Assembly (NCBI GenBank): GCA_018268105.1
Contig: JAFDXG010000207.1
Location: 1-37,355 of the forward strand
Direction of reading: 5' to 3'
Length of the DNA: 37,355 nt
Origin: Bacteroidota bacterium
GTDB taxonomy: Bacteria; Bacteroidota; Bacteroidia; Chitinophagales; Chitinophagaceae
Shown: positions 35,001 to 37,355 of the stretch, piece after piece
Layout: each line of letters begins with the position of its first letter
Numbering within the stretch: position 1 is the stretch's first letter
Position numbers and translations under genes: made by a program
The notes under the pieces: model-generated
What the model was told of the DNA's origin: nothing
What the model saw: only the letters and a program-made list of their open reading frames with translations
Databases searched by the model: none

Positions 35001-37355
35001 TAGGGGTACTTCGTCACCTGGGTTTAATGCACCCTGGTTATAAGTATGGGTATCAAATAATACACCATCAATAAATACTTTTAGAGTACCACCCAAAACT
35101 TCATCAAAAGGACTCCACATATTATTAAGATCCCTTTCCCTGATTTTAATTGTCATATTCAGGCTGCCGGTTCCGCCTGCAATATTGCTGCATTTCCCGG
35201 TTCCGGACGACATAGTGATACCTCCCATTGATGGTTGTGGTACCGGGGGCTGACAGGCATTGGGTGATGGACAGGGCATAGCTATGCTATTGGATACCGG
35301 GCTGCTGGTAAAGGTAAAGTCGGTAACTGTTACCGCATAAGCAAAGTTCCCGCTGCCACAGGTAACCCCTGTAATCACAATACTGTAATTGCCATTAGCG
35401 TCTGTTGTTGTTTTATAGGTTTGCGAGCCGGTATTAATGGTAACTTCTGCCCCGGCAACAACTGTGTTGGTGCTGGTGCCGTAGTAGTCTGCATGACCAC
35501 TAATTATTGCCTGCAGTTGCGGACACTCCTGCCTTAAAGCGGTAGTAGTAACAGTAATACCTCCGGGGAGATTAGGCGAACCCACAACTACCGGACGAAT
35601 GGCATAATTGTTTAGCACATTGCTTTCACCTAAAGTCTGGCTACTGTCTATCCACACTTTTATCGGATAAAATCCTTCATCAGCAAAATTCAATGTATAG
35701 TTGATTGTATTGCTGCCATTGGCAGGTACAGATGACAATACGGTACTTCCTAATAATATGGTGTCTCTATAAATCTTAATTGGTATATTGGAAGCCGGTA
35801 CTGCGGTGCTGTTGCTGATACGGGCTGTCATAGTAAACGTTGATCCAGGTTGAGGATTGGTATTGCTGAAGCTGATATCGTTGGCAAAGATGCGTAAATC
35901 AAGTACCTCATTTGTTACTACAGGGCCTGCCTTATAGACAACTCCGGCTGTTGCTGCATTACCATCTTCATCGGTGGCATCAAACTTATATCCTGCAGTG
36001 CTTGTATTGCTGTTGAATGTGAATGTATAACTATATACCACACCTGTTACATAGTCTGTACTGCTACCTTCTTTTACCATGGTAAAACTGCCTTCATTCA
36101 AATCGTTGAATACCTGGTTGCCGTTCAGATCTATGGATACTTTTGGATATCCTGCCATCGGTGCTTTATTGTTGACCGACTTATATAATATCTTGTAGGT
36201 AAATGAACCGGTTGGGCCTGCAGCAGGACTTACACCGGTAGTGCCTCCGAAACCACTGCCCTGCACATATTCCAATACAGGTGGCGCACCTGGCGTATAT
36301 CCGTTGCCGCTCAATGAGGCGGTAGCAGAATCCACGCCGGGCGTTGATGATAATATTTTTAATTGAGCATTGTATTGACCTGCAGTTGTTGGGGTAAATA
36401 CAACAGGTATGGTTATTGAACTGCTGACCGGAATACTTGTGCCCGCTGTAAATGTGGGTACAAAAGCGCTGTTGTTCGTTACAACATTACTCAGTATAAC
36501 AGGCACATTGCTACTGTTGTAAATGGTGAAATTGTAGCCTGCACTGCTGTTTAAAATAACATTACCATAGTTGTAACCTGCCGGGGGCGACAATACCCAT
36601 GAATACGTTTGTGCAACACCGGTACCGGTAAGTACGGTGGTATATTTACCTGAAGTAGTAGTTATGACGGCAGAATCCAGGTAGGTAGCTACAGCTGGTG
36701 CTGTAAAGCTGACTTTGATCGTGTCGGAACTATTACCGGGTATATTAACAGGCAATACTGCATCGGTGGTGAAATTGGCACCTATATTAATAGCCGTTAT
36801 GGTTTGCGTTGTTGCACTGTAGTTCTTAATAATGATATCTCTGTCCACTGTTATACCGGTGGGTACATTACCAAACCCAAGTGTATCGGGTAATACATCC
36901 AGCAGATCGGTAAAGAATGTACCATAGTTGGTGATACTCCATTTACCTTCCTGATTCTTTGTTCTGACATATAAGGTGTGGCTGGCATTGCTCAATCCTG
37001 AAACATCAATGTTTACAGAATGGTTATTGATATCTGTTCCCGGAGTGATTGAAATTGGAGATCCAGCGCCTAATCCCGGATCGGTATCAATAAAATATTC
37101 TGCTGCAATAATGTTCTGCGCTGTAGCAGGCGCCGCGGGATATGCCGGATCAGAGTCAACCGCAAAATTTTGAACATTAGTTATGCTCCATTGGCCTTCA
37201 TTACTTTTAGTACGAATATATAAACGATGTACCCCATTACTAAGCCCCGTAGTATTTGCCGTTGCAGATATATTCGCCAGGTCAACACCAGCACTGATAG
37301 TGATGGATTGTCCGTTGCCAATACCGGGATCGGTATCAATAAAATATTCTGCCGC
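32067..37355 (-). CDS. Giant T9SS-secreted CARDB/ASH repeat protein, 5' end outside window
   Basis: The frame stays open to the window edge, so at least 1762 residues are encoded and the true start is missing. An in-frame TTG at 36995 is not a start, since the repeats continue upstream. The visible order is: two copies of an 83-residue repeat beginning AAEYFIDTDPG and containing GLSN.H.LY.RTK and WSITN; two ASH-like (choice-of-anchor) domains with GFGNVPTG and NYGNVIL; a series of about six CARDB-type beta-sandwich domains, each ending in a VLNNYA/ESDENNNI/ESNESNNI-like motif, with a carboxypeptidase-regulatory-like insert; an FN3-like region (WETTDEVNTSHFDIEYS); and a C-terminal T9SS type A sorting tail starting YPNPARNSITVKG. 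Such proteins are cell-surface or secreted adhesins, and the substrate is unknown. Confidence 0.92.
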   Translation of the reverse strand, partial: AAEYFIDTDPGIGNGQSITISAGVDLANISATANTTGLSNGVHRLYIRTKSNEGQWSITNVQNFAVDSDPAYPAAPATAQNIIAAEYFIDTDPGLGAGSPISITPGTDINNHSVNIDVSGLSNASHTLYVRTKNQEGKWSITNYGTFFTDLLDVLPDTLGFGNVPTGITVDRDIIIKNYSATTQTITAINIGANFTTDAVLPVNIPGNSSDTIKVSFTAPAVATYLDSAVITTTSGKYTTVLTGTGVAQTYSWVLSPPAGYNYGNVILNSSAGYNFTIYNSSNVPVILSNVVTNNSAFVPTFTAGTSIPVSSSITIPVVFTPTTAGQYNAQLKILSSTPGVDSATASLSGNGYTPGAPPVLEYVQGSGFGGTTGVSPAAGPTGSFTYKILYKSVNNKAPMAGYPKVSIDLNGNQVFNDLNEGSFTMVKEGSSTDYVTGVVYSYTFTFNSNTSTAGYKFDATDEDGNAATAGVVYKAGPVVTNEVLDLRIFANDISFSNTNPQPGSTFTMTARISNSTAVPASNIPIKIYRDTILLGSTVLSSVPANGSNTINYTLNFADEGFYPIKVWIDSSQTLGESNVLNNYAIRPVVVGSPNLPGGITVTTTALRQECPQLQAIISGHADYYGTSTNTVVAGAEVTINTGSQTYKTTTDANGNYSIVITGVTCGSGNFAYAVTVTDFTFTSSPVSNSIAMPCPSPNACQPPVPQPSMGGITMSSGTGKCSNIAGGTGSLNMTIKIRERDLNNMWSPFDEVLGGTLKVFIDGVLFDTHTYNQGALNPGDEVPLLLPWQIPQSTDPVNISAQLVYTYVEYEQIPNTATIRPHYITYTIDKNVIVTPSSNTPDLSAQNFYQTGYTSFRFDVINLNCISAGNFKVKIYDGTTLIKTENISSLAGGDFKTVTYSDPAMTPGVHAIKVVVDEDEEVTESDENNNIFTFNFTVIAPDLKITDVSATPSLMNNGSQTQFKAVVKNTGKATGGFNVRFTVNGVQVGNKIPVSGLSDDGSAIFTSDSYTVTGSINTCNDVLEVFVDSDNSVVESNESNNIKTVPLSPDLKPYQTPGETGSSANPAIVRVNNTGNFFPAIRNMGIRDAENVQVHYLLNSVEIGKETIATVKAGESFAAHGAFSYMFSTPGDYQIRVVADSLNTVCEADETNNIGYYHIRVTDSKPDLEVLSQYISPSSLNPLPAQNITIVGTVRNAGGKVSTANVMRFFVDDVQLGDDVPFNAITPGRDTTVQATVTYSSALQGTKIMKIVVDPLNTMNEENEFNNEATRALIVGEAPDMAKRFAQSIRFNPNGFRAGDSVTISYSIINNGTVDGSAWVRFMILDRNNGLHAIDSVPFTLSAGANTIVSRKMYMDLIKGKVIAEIVNCTPVEYNLLNNSDTLNFSTIAPLTRNVVVNGNLDLRQGIPDDVPGWIGGKLLLGNFDLTVNGEILNADTAHFIVTDGTGKLKLVNNNTENVFPVAVDTSHGNFVKIANSGTPDNFSVKIVPYVLQRGDNGDTVRTGNVNRTWFIEEQTPGGSNAILTFLWYQQDEQPGFNRTQSAAAHYLTTWQMGTFGAAMTDTAGRFSKSQEGYSSFSPFTITDINNALPLRLLQFEATQQHEEALLKWETTDEVNTSHFDIEYSTNGRDFSVIGKVMANNITGLQHYSFIHSGLQPGDNYYRLKMTDIDGKFTYSAVRKLSVAGKMELQAYPNPARNSITVKGIMPGGILELVTIDGKRLQQVKTSANNMVIQLGNITSGIYIIRYYNNIQTKQIRIMKE

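Noticed and set aside
36995..36995. TTG as the start of the giant - strand protein
   Set aside because: The same frame is open to the window edge and encodes another copy of the 83-residue repeat upstream, so the gene is truncated by the window.

Overview
The window looks like a chromosomal segment of a Bacteroidota bacterium, most likely a member of the Chitinophagaceae or a close relative (inference from gene content). Lineage markers are a STN-type SusC/SusD pair with a FecR anti-sigma factor, a very large CARDB-rich protein with a type IX secretion (T9SS) sorting tail, a 7TMR-DISM histidine kinase, and several matches to the Bacteroidota -7 promoter element TAnnTTTG. I see no rRNA, tRNA, CRISPR array, prophage or insertion sequence. 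Most genes are ordinary housekeeping or envelope genes.

Layout. 1-8001: the 3' end of galM, then def with an exported protein of unknown function, RNase Z, a BON lipoprotein paired with a BON/SH3 protein (closed by a strong terminator), a DUF5009 membrane acyltransferase, a phosphopantetheinyl transferase divergent from dcd, and sucD. 8395-15067 (- strand): fecR-susC-susD, a glycan or nutrient uptake operon with its regulator but no adjacent ECF sigma gene. 15186-19632: guaB and dprA (- strand), a roughly 640-base noncoding stretch with three related hairpin plus mini-ORF elements, an exported thioredoxin and divergent ubiX. 19679-25123: lolA and ftsK (- strand), then a divergent sensor histidine kinase with a near-consensus promoter. 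25134-28560 (- strand): thiolase, glutaryl-CoA dehydrogenase, shikimate kinase and DUF423. 28661-31695 (- strand): a GH16 glycosidase, then a sulfur module made of a CstB-like persulfide dioxygenase/rhodanese and three small overlapping membrane-protein genes, preceded by a Crp/Fnr-like operator. 32067-37355 (- strand): a giant T9SS-secreted protein that is open to the window edge.

The best leads for something undescribed are: (1) the three-copy hairpin/mini-ORF family between dprA and the thioredoxin gene, where two copies keep GNRA-type tetraloops; (2) degenerate heptamers GSTRTCA that directly abut the TGA stop codons of guaB, ubiX and lolA and fill the whole ubiX-lolA gap; (3) the Crp/Fnr-like dyad controlling a CstB-like sulfur module with uncharacterised small membrane proteins. 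No single spectacular new enzyme system is evident.
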